A stretch of 64,000 nt of DNA from Labia minor (taxonomy: Eukaryota; Arthropoda; Insecta; Dermaptera; Spongiphoridae), in contig OY720350.1 of the NCBI GenBank assembly GCA_963082975.1, positions 40,169,851-40,233,850 on the forward strand, read 5' to 3'. How positions within the stretch are numbered: the stretch's first letter is position 1; every line of letters begins with the position of its first letter. Below, piece by piece: positions 35,353-45,826 of this stretch. The position numbers and the translations under genes are program-made. The notes beneath the pieces were generated by a model. It was not told the DNA's origin, did not search any database, and was given only the letters and a program-made list of their open reading frames with translations.

Positions 35353-35500
35353 GTTTCGGCGCCCATTTTGGTGCTATTTTCAAGAGAGAGGGTAATTCTT
35401 GGTATTCTGGCTAATAGTCCGGCTCGTACTGTGGTGTTAGTGTCAGTATCAGTGGTAGTGCCCATTATTGTGAAAATATTGCCAAATTAGGCGCCGAAAC
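35353..35500. repeat. inverted GTTTCGGCGCC / GGCGCCGAAAC pair
   Basis: GTTTCGGCGCC (35353-35363) and GGCGCCGAAAC (35490-35500) face each other across 126 bp. Each copy sits next to a TTGAAAATA- or GTGAAAATATTGCC-like stretch. This resembles the (C)CGAAAC end of hammerhead-like motifs in Penelope-type retroelements, but neither core is canonical. Confidence 0.4.
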
Positions 35501-35512
35501 GCCAATATTCAC

Positions 35513-36569
35513 TTTCCATAGGACAAGCAAACGAACATATATATAAAGAGATTTTAGAAAGATTTATTCTTAGATAATTAATAAACCAGATAGTATAAGT
35601 ATAAAATCGTAAAAATGGATAATTAGAAATGAAAATAAAAAAATCTTAGAAATGCTGAGAGGATTGATCAGATGATTATCTACACAAGTCACATGATGTT
35701 ATTGCTGCTATAAAAGTAGAAAAATTCGCGCTAAAGTCTAAAAAAAAAGTTAATTCCAGTTGAAATTCGATTTCACTAGCAATGGATTGATTCCCAAGGT
35801 ACGTTTGTCCTATTTTATTAGGTCAAAGAAGTAATAAAAGAAACTTATTTGTTATGAGTTTGAACGCACACTGGGATTAGAAAAAAAAATATAGAAGGGA
35901 GGTGGTGATTTTTTTATGTATAGTTTTGTGTCAAGTTGTGGCTTAACAGCTAGTCTAAAGCTCTATAATCTTAAATGTCATCCACCTGGATGGAAATATA
36001 TGACAAAATGACATAAAGTACAACAAAAACAAATAATCCTTTTATTGAATGATACATTTGGTTATACTTTTTTTTTTAAAAAAAAAAACATCATCTCTCT
36101 CCGCGTCACAGTCTTTCTTTTCCTATATATTTGCAAAATTATTAATATTAATATAAATGTTTTGTTTTAATATTAAAGTTAAACATAGAATATTTATCTT
36201 GGATTTTATTTTAAATCTTAATAACATTTTAGGTGTATCATATATTTATTTATTTATATGTATGTTTTGTTATTATGGTAATAATTTAGGTTAAAGAATA
36301 TGTATATATATATATATATATATAGGTATATATATATATAAAAAGAGCAAAGCTTGACTGGCTAAGGTAATTTTGTGCCACAGCCGCATCGTCCATTCAG
36401 CAAATGAATATATAAAATAGTAAAATATTAAATAAACAATAAAGAGAACCGGATTAAAGTAGACCAAGAATTTTCACCACCACTTTCATTTAAAACGTCC
36501 TTTTATAAGGTATAAATAAATAACTAAAGATATTTTCAACTGAAATGTTTCACTTAAAAATAAATGATA
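35513..36569. other. AT-rich, no gene seen
   Basis: (TA)n at 36303-36341 and a short mixed patch (GCCACAGCCGCATCGTCCAT at 36379). Nothing assignable. Confidence 0.55.
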
Positions 36570-37075
36570 ACTAGCTGCTCAGAGCGCTTTCGGCGCTCTT
36601 CACACCTAGACGGGGGCTCCGCCCCCTGTACCCCCGAGTGGTACATATTATTTGGTTGAAAGTAGTAAAAGGTTTTCATCCATTTTGTTTCAATCAGTAT
36701 ATTACATAAAACATTTATTGCTTTTTGTGTTCTTATTTAAAATATATTTTAATTTAATCAGTAAATTAATTATATATTAGCGGACCAGTGTGTGAGCCCT
36801 CACACGCAAAGAAATTGAAACGCAAAAGATTGAAAAATATTATAAGATATAAGAGGCGCTGGATGTGACGTCACAAATGACGTCAAAAAAATAAAAAGTA
36901 AGAAAAAAGTTATTTTTTTTCACTTTTCTCAAAAAGTATTTATTGTTTTCCAATGAATTTCACGCTATTAATAGATTAGCCCGAGGGCTATCAAATGGCA
37001 TTGGAATGGTCCAAATCGCATAAGTCGTTTAGGAGGAGTATGTGATAGAACCGTCATTTAAATATATAGATTATT
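36570..37075. mobile_element. repeat family J, Helitron/HINE-like
   Basis: GC-rich hairpins open the unit: GAGCGC-TTTCG-GCGCTC and GGGGGC-TCC-GCCCCC (about 36583-36636). GTGTGTGAG-CC-CTCACAC follows near 36789. TGACGTCA occurs at 36866-36873 and 36878-36885, then AAGTAAGAAAAAAG. The tail CACGCTATTAATAG to CGTTTAGGAGGAG is a 3' sequence type shared by many insect interspersed repeats. The CRE block resembles families A and B. Ends are not defined. Confidence 0.5.
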
Positions 37076-38035
37076 TATAACATATATTAAAAACATAAAT
37101 GAATGAAAAAGTTTTTGATAAAAAAATGAATAAATTAAGATTAGAGAATCTCAAACATATACCCACATTTACCCACATACACAAGAATCATAATTTATTC
37201 AATAATATCATTTTTTTTTCCAATAAGATGAAAAGTTTTTAAATTTATTTTCATCAGATATGTAAGTAACAATAAGCTAACTGATTATAATGGTTAGATG
37301 AGATTTAAATTGTATAGAATTTTTTATTGAAATTAGTGTATGGCATTGAGCCTGAGGCTGATGAATAAATTTTAAATAATAATAAATTAGATTATATCCC
37401 TTCTCGTAAATTCTGAACATAAATATTGATTGGTTAATAGGAGATAAATGAACTGGCAAGGTTTGGTAGTATTAGTAGCAATTATTGGTAAAATAATCAT
37501 TAAACTTGTATCTTCCTATCTTCATTCACTTTCGATTTAATTTTTTGTAGTCACAATCCGTTTACACTCGAATTTAAGTTTTTTTTTAAATATTTTGCCA
37601 TCTATTCTCATCAGTAATAAACAACCCATTCCATCTCAAAGAAGAATTTTTGATTTTGTCAATGAACTTATTAAAATATAAACTTTAAATATAGAATATT
37701 TTAAATTAATTTAAACGGTGAAGAATCAAGTTAATAAATATATTTATTTTATGCGAATTTCGGTCCTTAGACGCCAACCTTAGAAGTTTTCTTATTCTCA
37801 ACGGAAGTTTATTGAATTATGTATTTTTTAAACAGTTGCAAAATAACCGAAATATTAAGTTTAATTTTAGTTTATATAATATATTAAAATTTTTCAAAAG
37901 GTTATTAATTTCATAACTCAAATTATGGTTGAAAAATGTATAGAGAATTGGTAATTCATTTATATTTGTCATTTTAACTTGATCTTTTCAAAGTATCATT
38001 TATTGGATCAATTATGAGAGGTTTAAATACGAGGG
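37076..38035. other. AT-rich, no feature
   Basis: No recognisable repeat or frame. Confidence 0.6.
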
Positions 38036-38735
38036 CAATTCACAAAGTAAGTTACGTTTTGGAATTAAGACAAAACTAGTACAGGAAAATATTTTTTATT
38101 ATATACATTTAAAAGAGCAACTAAAATACTATTTTTCTACTTTTTCTATAATCGCCAAAAAAGTTGAGATATTTATCGTAGCGATGAACGAGGTTCGAAA
38201 TTCCTTCTTCATAGAAATCCGCCGCCTGAGTGTTGAGCCAACACACATTCTCCCAAAAAACCACGAAAGTGTTTGCAAACATTGTCTGCCAGGAAGTTGA
38301 TGGTAACAGTGTTCTGTGACAGAAAAGGTGTGATTCTTGTCGATTTTCTGGAACGTGGTGCAACAATAAACTCTGATAGGTATTGCCAAACATTGCGAAA
38401 CCTAAGAAAAGCAATTCAAAACAAGCGAAGAGGGAAACTCAGCTCAGAAGTGTTGTTTTTGCACGACAATACGCGACCTCACACGGCAAATGTCACACAG
38501 AATCTCCTTCAGACCTTCAAGTGGGAGGTTTTTCTTTCAACACTCAGGCGGCGGATTTCTATGAGGAAGAAATTTAGAACCTCGTTCATCGCTACGATAA
38601 ATATCTCAACTTTTTTGGCGATTATGTAGAAAAATAGTATTTTAGTTGCTCTTTCAAATGTATATAATAAAAAACATTTTCCTGTACTAGTTTTGTCTTA
38701 ACTCCAAAAGGTAACTTACTGTGAATTGCCCTCGT
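38036..38735. mobile_element. fold-back mariner with ~200-bp inverted 3' ends
   Basis: Both ends carry the same 3' portion of a mariner in opposite orientation: TACGAGGGCAATTCACAAAG at the left and CTGTGAATTGCCCTCGTA at the right. The arms extend about 200 bp with only a few differences and include the C-terminal coding part (ADFYEEGISNLVHRYDKYLN on the left minus strand). TA flanks both sides. The middle holds one catalytic fragment on the plus strand. Confidence 0.8.
38273..38577 (+). pseudogene. mariner transposase catalytic fragment with frameshift
   Basis: The plus strand encodes VTVFCDRKGVILVDFLERGA then HDNTRPHTANVTQNLLQTFK, which includes the second catalytic Asp (HDNTRPHT). After KWEVF the segment with the third Asp is deleted and the sequence jumps to the C-terminal NTQAADFYEEEI in another frame. 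The N-terminal DNA-binding domain and first Asp are absent. Confidence 0.75.
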
Positions 38736-40082
38736 ATTTATAACATTAAATAAATATAACTATAATATAATTTTAAATAAGAAATTTTGAATATCAAAAT
38801 AAATTATTATAAACAAATAATAACAAAATCAATTAATAAAATGGTTTTAAATATTTAATCTATGAAATTTTATATTGGAATTTCTTATTTATTTTTTTTA
38901 AAACTTTTTTATAATAATTCTAGATAATATATTCATGTAATACCTAAATGTTATATTCTGAAGGTGAATTAATTGAAGTATTACTATGAAGATGAAGTAA
39001 TTAATGGTGCACATATACATTTAAGCTCTTAAAAGGTCATTATATTCATAATCCTAATGATAATAATAATAATAATAATAATAGAATTATATTGTAGATA
39101 AATTAAATTATTAACATGGACAGACTAGAATCACGGTTTAATGGAATGCTCAAACTCATTATGGGTTAATATAAAAAAAAATACACTCTTAACATTTCTC
39201 TCAAGTAGACTATTACTTCTAAATCTATGTCATTGTATTTTTTTTTTTTTTTATTTTTGAAAGGAAAAAAAGCTTTGAATAGGGGGGTGAGATCTAATGT
39301 TATTTCCTTGTGGTTAGTATTGAGGGGTTGTTAACGTTGTTTGTTGCCTTTCATAATCAACTGAGGGGCCTTTTAATACCCCATTCACGGTATATATATT
39401 GTATGTTGGGGTGGTTGTTGGGAGGTGGTGAGTATAGAGAGGGAAGAATAAATGTGTATTCGTCTGATGTGTTGCATTTTAAAGACTAAAAGATTATTTC
39501 CCCTTCTCCTATTTACGCTTGTCTATTTCATAATATAATTGTATTCAGTATTTTTTTTTTATCTTTTAATATTAATGTTAAAGAAAATACAATAAAAAAG
39601 TTACAATCGGATTTATTACTTAAAAATAAATAAAGGATAAATTTTAAAGAAAGATGAAAACTTTGTTATTGACATGGAGATCGAGAGAAAGGGACGTTTT
39701 TTTTTAATATACTAATAATATATTCATATAATAGAGGTATTAAAACTTTCTCTTAGGATTCAATGTATAGTAAATAAACCGTTGGTAACAAAAAAAAAAG
39801 AAAAAGATTTACAAACATTGTGAAATTTCTACACCTGGGCACAACATCTAACAAATCTTTTATTATTTCAATTTTATTCATTTATAAGTGAATGGATTAA
39901 TTTATTTCTATTCATGTTTTTTTAAAATGACAAGCTCAATTAAAAACTTTTAAAGAATTTTAAAAATTAATTATAAAATTCTTACTTACTGTTAATCGAA
40001 TTGGATTGCATAAGTACAAGGAGAAAAAAGAAATAATTAATTGTTAAAAAAAACTTAATAAATATTTTGTGAATTAAAAATA
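38736..40082. promoter_or_regulatory. AT-rich stretch with complex island at 39.25-39.48 kb
   Basis: The island (TGGTTAGTATTGAGGGGTTG, TCAACTGAGGGGCCTTTTAA, TGGGGTGGTTGTTGGGAGGT) is G-rich, frame-free and single-copy here. (AAT)n at 39060-39082 and a T-run at 39239-39252 are the other features. Confidence 0.3.
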
Positions 40083-40112
40083 CAACGTTTCGGTTCCTTT
40101 TCTTCAGGACTT
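40083..40112 (-). repeat. Penelope-like terminal motif (CTGAAGA...CCGAAACGTTG), reverse
   Basis: Minus strand: AAGTCCTGAAGA, AAAGGAA, CCGAAACGTTG. CTGAAGA and CGAAAC match the conserved hammerhead core boxes, but stem II between them is only a few bases. It lies 140 bp upstream of the LINE/SINE composite. Confidence 0.4.
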
Positions 40113-40224
40113 GGCGTTATTTCACGCAGAACCGAAGTGTGATGTTTTTGTAATAATGAAGAAAATAATTAACATACAAAATCTTAAAATACAAAACATA
40201 GAATTTGAAAATTTCGAAAAAAAT

Positions 40225-41095
40225 TAAATATTTGAGAAGAATTTGGATCGGATAACGTCTGTTATCATGCAATATGGGGCTTCTTCTTCTTAAGGTGCCG
40301 TCTCCCTTTCGGAGTTTGGCTATCATCATGACTAGGATAGCCTTAGAAGCCACCCAGCCATGATGATTTTTCTTGGGAATGTTAATGCGGTGGTTTCCAG
40401 TTGCCTTCCGCATGTATAGAACCAGGAACTGACAGTTCCTGGAGCTGGAGGTAGCTGATGTTAAATTGAATTTTATTAGAAAAATTTGTTCTTAGTTGGA
40501 ATCGAACGCAGACTTCTTGTGTAGAAAATTGCTATGCTACACTCTCGGCTAGCTGCCTCCTAATATGGGGCTTATCTCATCAAAATCATTATCAAGAGGA
40601 ATTAAAATTAAAATATATAATACAATTATTATGCCGGTTGTATTATACGGGTGTGAGGCGTGGTCTATGACCTTAGGAGACGAGAGTAGATTTAGAGTAT
40701 TTGTGAATAAGATTTTTCGCAGCATTTATGAGCCAAAGAAAGATGAGGTCACCGGAGAATGGCGGATACTGCATAACGAGGAATAGTAAGATCTCTATGC
40801 ATAGTTAGGGTTATAAAATGCGATGGGTAGTACACGAGGCAAAAATGGGAGAGGAGGATGGGCGAAAAATATATTTGTGACGAGATCGATTAGGAAACAT
40901 CCGGTATGAAGACTAAGGACGCTGTGGGCAGACAATGTTGAGATGGGGGGGAGACTAAGGACGCTGTGGGCAGACAATGTTAAGATGGGGGGGGGGAATA
41001 GGAGTTGGATGGGTTGAAGGAACACTTGGAGAATGTGAGACCAATATCTTTCTAGTTCCATAGAGCCACAGAGATAGATAGATAGATAGATAGAA
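40225..41095 (+). pseudogene. non-LTR retrotransposon 3' part, copy 2, split by a SINE
   Basis: The main frame (40565-40786) encodes SRGIKIKIYNTIIMPVVLYG then CEAWSM and FVNKIFRSIYEPKKDEVTGE. This is the region after the reverse-transcriptase palm and thumb in RTE-like LINEs (VLYGCExW motif). RT-like sequence continues upstream at about 40225-40270, interrupted by a 279-bp SINE. Downstream a tandem of about 50 bp with GACTAAGGACGCTGTGGG and a (GATA)n tail at 41071-41092 close the element. Catalytic YxDD is not present in the window. Confidence 0.7.
40283..40561 (-). mobile_element. tRNA-derived SINE (SINE-1) inserted in the LINE, with 12-bp target duplication
   Basis: Flanked by AATATGGGGCTT on both sides (40271-40282, 40562-40573). 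On the minus strand it starts AGGAGGCAGCTAGCCGAGAG, an A-box-like sequence, followed by the B box GTTCGATTCC. The body contains a GAACTGTCAGTTCC hairpin and the tail is AGAAGAAG. This is a complete insertion of 279 bp with internal pol III promoter signals. Confidence 0.82.
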
Positions 41096-42285
41096 AGAAG
41101 AAAAGAGATTTTAATTTCTTAACCTTCACTTCCTACTTCCCTCCTACCAATTTCCAGTTCACTATATATGCATAGAGGTTAATAATAACACGCCATAAGA
41201 AATAAATCGTTTATTTGAGCAAGTTGTAGTGCAGTAGTTTTCCTTAACCCCCGCAGGAAGCTGGCACACAAAATGTTTTTAGGATGTCACGTGAGTCGTC
41301 CTAGGTGGTCTATGTCGTGTGTCTGTTTTGTGCTTGTTGCCACATATGTATCTAGAAATAAGCCATGATAATTATTAATAAATATTTTTTTATACATTTT
41401 AATTTAATGATTAATGACTTTTTTAGTGCTTTAGTTGGAAATAACAAAGTAATTGTTTGTGAAAATTCACACCTGGCTGTTATTTTCTTTTCTTTATTCT
41501 ATATTATCTTAACACATTTGAGATTTTTAAAAAAAAAAAAAAAAGATTCAGCGTGTACTTTCAATAGGACGTTTTTTTCTACCATCTTTAATCCATATAA
41601 TTAATAACCCGTCGTCGTATCATTATAATCGTTATGGTGTGTATTTTGTTTCCGTTGTGATGCCCCCGGTGGTAGTAACATTTTATTTTAATGGCCCGTT
41701 TGCTTGGCTGTTATATTTCCTTTGGGGCGCATATCATTAACCATCTATAAAGGCAATTAACGGATTCTTAAAATCTTATTATCTAGCCGTTGGTTAAAAA
41801 TAAAAAAAAAAGACTCATTTTTATTATTTTTTTTTCTCATTAAGATGGGCAATAATTCGCGATGGCAGAAATTGAGTATAAAAAAAACCTGAGATTGAAT
41901 GATAATGAAAGATGCTGTAGATGAGAACAAAAAAAAAATTAATTGAAAAAAAAAATGAAATTATCCTGTTTGAAATCTTTTTGAAGGTAGATGCAATGAA
42001 TCATGGATTAAATTGGGTGTCTGGATTGAGATTATGATTTTGTATTAACACCTTTATATTCTCTTATTTCTAATTAAACTCTGATTTAGTGACAAGATGA
42101 TATACAGGTGAAAATGTGAACTATTGTTTTGCGCGCTATTGGATTAAATACTATCTATTATCAGATGACAATTTAACTCACCTCATTGTGATTTCAATTA
42201 GAAAATAACTATTTTAATCAATTATGGATTTTGTAATTATTCCAAAGATAAATTTCAATTATTTTTAAAACACATACAATAAAAT
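41096..42285. promoter_or_regulatory. mixed region with candidate regulatory islands (41.2-41.35, 41.6-41.8 kb)
   Basis: GATGTCACGTGAGTCGTCCT contains a CACGTG E-box. GTGATGCCCCCGGTGGTAGT and TAATGGCCCGTTTGCTTGGC lie in a second block ending GGCAATTAACGGATTC, which includes a homeodomain-like CAATTAA. No frames or repeat matches. A 79-codon frame at 41365-41604 is low complexity. Confidence 0.3.
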
Positions 42286-42634
42286 TAGCTGGAGTGTCTC
42301 CACTCGACTATCTCGAAAATTTGAATTGGATTAAATAACATGTATTATATTTAAATTAAATTTAATTAATTAAATTATAAATTAGAATTAATAAATAATA
42401 TTTATTAAAGCAGCGCATGTTTGGTTCTTTGTTGATGGCACCACGTAACGTGTTGAAGCGTGAGATTTGCAGTATTAAAAAATTAATTCTGGTATTTTCA
42501 GCAATTCAATCAAGCTGAAATTCTATATATAGCAGTTTTATACAATTATTAATCATGTGAAAAATTATCAAACATATATCTTTATTTTTACGGTCACTTT
42601 AGAGGAAAAAAAATCAAAACGTTGTAGGTAATGA
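42286..42634 (-). mobile_element. HINE-like element family C, copy 5a (truncated)
   Basis: Begins with the hairpin end TTAGCTGGAGTGTCTCC and stops inside the element after GTTGTAGGTAATGAC. In element orientation it lacks the 5' part: core, microsatellite and 5' subTIR. Another copy starts 80 bp to the right in the same orientation. Confidence 0.78.
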
Positions 42635-42712
42635 CTAAATATACTATATATTTTGAAATATATAATAATAATAATAATATTTACTTTACAATCATGATTT
42701 AAATATAAATTA

Positions 42713-43103
42713 GCTGGAGGGTCTCCACTCGACTATCTTTGAATTGGATTAAATAGCATAACATATTATATTTAAATTAAATTTAATTACTTGTAATCTT
42801 TATTTTTACGTCACTTTAGAGGAAAAAAAATCAAAACGTTGTAGGTAATGACCATCTTCCGGTTGAGCTACATTTCTCAAAAGTTGATAGAAAACTATGA
42901 ATTTTGAATAATGCCCATTTACCAAATTTCATTATTCTAACTTAAACCGTTTTTGCGTATTCTTGTCTACATACACACATACACACACACACACACAGAC
43001 ATTTTTCTCAACCTTAGCGAAAATGAATCAGGAACCTTAAAAACGTATAGAAACATCGAAAATTTTCGTGATCGCAATACTATCTCTGGCGAGATATAAA
43101 AAT
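42713..43103 (-). mobile_element. HINE-like element family C, copy 5b (internally deleted)
   Basis: Starts GCTGGAGGGTCTCCACTCG and ends CTGGCGAGATATAAAAA. About 200 bp of the usual interior, including the ACGTCACGTG block, is missing. The core, CTTCCGGTTGAGC and (CA)n remain. Confidence 0.78.
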
Positions 43104-43379
43104 TATAGAAATTGCAAAGAAGAATAAACTTTAAACAAACGAATTTCTGAAAATTATATATTTGAAATTAATTATATATACTTTATGTTATTTGATATAC
43201 ATTCTTAAAATTAGAATGCGTAGTAATAATAACTTTAGATATATTTAAGAATATACTAGTATATATATAGCTATTTGTGCTTTCTAAATATAACATATTT
43301 TATCAATGTAAATGTCTAAATGGATAATTTGTTATGAATATAAATATAGTTATAAATTTATAATGTAATTTAAATTTAA

Positions 43380-43767
43380 ATCCGGTCGTTGTAATAAAAT
43401 CCTTTGACGGTCCCACTATAAGTAACGAGCGCGATGTGGTTGTATGTTGTTGGTACGTGGACCCGCCCGGGTTGTGTAGTGTATGCATATTAACTGGCCC
43501 ATCATTGGACACCAATGCGTTACTATTGCTCGAAATGCAATTGCATATGCAATGCATGTAGGCACATTCTCTTGGCACTCAACTCTGTTTACAAGACATC
43601 TCGTATGCATGCGCGCAGAGAATCCAGCTTCCAAGTTATCAGCAATTAGCCACTACGCCAATCCGCTTATAACCCTTCTGATGACTTCCTCTTTACCAAT
43701 ATTAATGGCTACTACTACAATTTATCACGCACATAGAGAATACAATCTTCTTTCTATTAGATACCAG
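43380..43767. other. moderately GC-rich unclassified segment
   Basis: Composition rises sharply against its neighbours and includes GACCCGCCCGGGTTGTGTAG and a TGCAT-rich tract (ATGCAATTGCATATGCAATG). A 117-codon plus-strand frame crosses it, but it has no recognisable domain and its composition looks non-coding. It may be a SINE or transposon body in minus orientation, or exapted DNA. Confidence 0.3.
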
Positions 43768-43800
43768 CAGACCCGGCAAAGCTTCGCTTTTGCATGTGTG
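43768..43800 (+). repeat. CAGACCCGGCAAAGC repeat terminus (family G, left part)
   Basis: CAGACCCGGCAAAGCTTCGC is a terminal motif I know from abundant insect interspersed repeats. The usual opposite part, CGCAATCGGACGGGTAGTTT followed by GACAGACA, appears at about 45410-45460. The interval is filled by (AAT)n tracts, a SINE and duplications. Confidence 0.5.
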
Positions 43801-43839
43801 TCTGTATACATACATAGATACGTATGTGATAACTGAACA

Positions 43840-44030
43840 TTTAATAATAATAATAATAATAATAATGTATTAAATGATTATAATTGAAATTTTAGTTTTA
43901 ATTGCACTTTTTTTTTTGGTTTTTATTTTTATTTATTTTTATTGGATTTATTATAAATAATAATAATAATAATAATAATATACCGTTTAATACGTGAAAA
44001 TAATAATAATAATAATAATAATAATTTATT
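43840..44030. repeat. (AAT)n microsatellite cluster
   Basis: AATAATAATAAT tracts at about 43845-43866, 43958-43981 and 44000-44024, with a further long tract at 44554-44590 after the SINE region. Confidence 0.8.
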
Positions 44031-44299
44031 AGGAGGTGGCTTGGCTGAGAGTGTAGCGTGGCAACCTTCTACACAAGAAGTCGGCGTTCGATTCTAACCA
44101 AGAACGGATTTTTCTAATAAATTCAATTTAACATCAGCTGCCTCCGGCTCCAGGAACTGACAAGCCCTGGTTCTATATAACCCTGCACCAGCAGGACTAC
44201 CTCAAAAACAAGCAACCATAAGCAACAATGGATAGTTATGAGAATAACTCCAGTTGGTACCCAATCCGCCCGTCTCCTGGAGGATCCGGATCTTCACGA

Positions 44300-44331
<32 letters not shown>

Positions 44332-44336
44332 AAGAA
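44031..44336 (+). mobile_element. tRNA-derived SINE (SINE-1 head) with poly(A) tail
   Basis: AGGAGGTGGCTTGGCTGAGA and GTTCGATTC repeat the A-box and B-box head of SINE-1. The part after the GAACTGACAAGCCC hairpin differs from the 40.3-kb copy and ends in about 28 A residues (44306-44333). It represents a subfamily with a different 3' body. It lies inside an AAT-rich stretch, and no clean target duplication is visible. Confidence 0.7.
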
Positions 44337-44540
44337 GAATAAAACTTAACACCTAAAGAACATTCATATATGGGCACTTAACATCAATACCCTTATTCAA
44401 GCAACAATGGTTCGTGATGAGAATAACACCGGATCTTCATGAGCACACAGAAGAAGAATGAAGTTAACACCTAAAGAACATTCACATATGGGCAGACTTA
44501 ACATCAATACCCTTGTATATGGGAGCTTTGCGTGATCCTA
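44331..44540. repeat. tandemly duplicated segment after the SINE (unit about 120 bp)
   Basis: GAAGAATAAAACTTAACACC at 44334 and GAAGAATGAAGTTAACACC at 44454 start two copies sharing TAAAGAACATTCA, ATATGGGC and CTTAACATCAATACCCTT. Each follows sequence ending in GGATCTTCA(C/T)GAG. The unit seems to include part of the SINE 3' body. Confidence 0.55.
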
Positions 44541-44555
44541 GATGGTCCAGACGCA

Positions 44556-44590
<35 letters not shown>

Positions 44591-44591
<1 letters not shown>

Positions 44592-45364
44592 TTATTAAAT
44601 GAATATAATTGAAATTTTATTTTTTATTATTACATTTTTATTTTTATTTTTTTTTTTGTTAATAATTCTTACATTTTTATTTGTTGGAAAATTATTTCTA
44701 CTTTATTAATTGTTAATAGTTATTAAATTTTAATTAACAGTTTTCAGAATAAGTATATTCTCTTATTATAGAGATTCTTATTGTTTGTCTCACAAGTCTA
44801 CCTACATTATTTCATTACCATTGTATGATTCAAAATAAAATTCAAAATATTTAATTGGACATGACATGATCTTAGTATTTTTCCCATCCCAGAATATTTG
44901 CTAATATTACATGTTGGAGTTCCAATTACCTGCATATTTAATGGCAATTTCAATGCTGAATATGCTTTTAAATCAAAAAAAAATTGAAGAAAGTAATTGG
45001 AATTATTATTATTAAGAATCGACAAATAAATTTATTAAATATACATTTAAATATGTAAATAAATCTATATATAAATTTAATAAATATTCAAACAATCGAA
45101 ACAAAATAAATAAAATGATTCAATATTTTACTTACATTGTGATTTATATTTTTATTTTTATTACAACTGTTATTATGGGTCTGTTATTTTTGACAGTTTC
45201 AAAAAAATTAAAAATATTAATAAAATTTATCAAAATAATAAGTTGAAAAGATTTCCAATTATTTTTATTTATTTATTGTAAATTTTTCAATGTATTCATG
45301 GTAACTATGTGAATACTTTTACCAAAATATTACTAATTAAATTAATTTTGGATTTAACTACACT
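44591..45364. other. AT-rich, no feature
   Basis: Nothing recognisable; a 72-codon minus frame at 44807-45025 has no domain. Confidence 0.6.
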
Positions 45365-45482
45365 AAAACCTTCCTTGGTATGCCCCCAACAATCCCTGAA
45401 AGTTTCATCGCAATCGGACGGGTAGTTTTTGAGTTTAGGCGAGACATACAGACAGACATTCCCTTTTATTTATACAGATACA
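45365..45482 (+). repeat. family G, right part (core plus GACAGACA)
   Basis: CCTTCCTTGGTATGCCCCCA, TGAAAGTTTCATCGCAATCG, GACGGGTAGTTTTTGAGTTT and ACATACAGACAGACATTCCC occur in the order usual for this repeat class. The end is TTTATTTATACAGAT. The core is comparable to that of families A and C. Confidence 0.55.
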
Positions 45483-45826
45483 CGTTGTAAAATTAAAATA
45501 CATAATAAAATATCTATTTCTTATGTACTTACATAATAACATTAAAAGCTATATTCATTATAACTACCATTTTATATTAAAACTTTTAAAAATAATTAAT
45601 TTTGTTCGACTTTTAATTGCAAGAAATTAATTACTCTGGATTTATTCTCGTTACTCAAAATCATGAACCAAGCATCAAACTCAGAACATTCGATATATAG
45701 TAATTACTTATATATATATTTTTGTTAATCTAGTATTTTTCAAAATATTTTAAAACTTTCAGAATTTGTTTAGTTTTTTTTTTTTTCTATTGTAATTTCT
45801 ATCTTATAAACAATAGATAAAATAAT

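Noticed and set aside
35353-35500. LTR boundaries suggested by the inverted GTTTCGGCGCC pair
   Set aside because: No direct long repeats, primer-binding site or TG..CA ends; kept only as an inverted repeat.
43483-43836. 117-codon frame
   Set aside because: The longest unassigned frame, but it crosses a repeat terminus at 43768 and has no recognisable domain.
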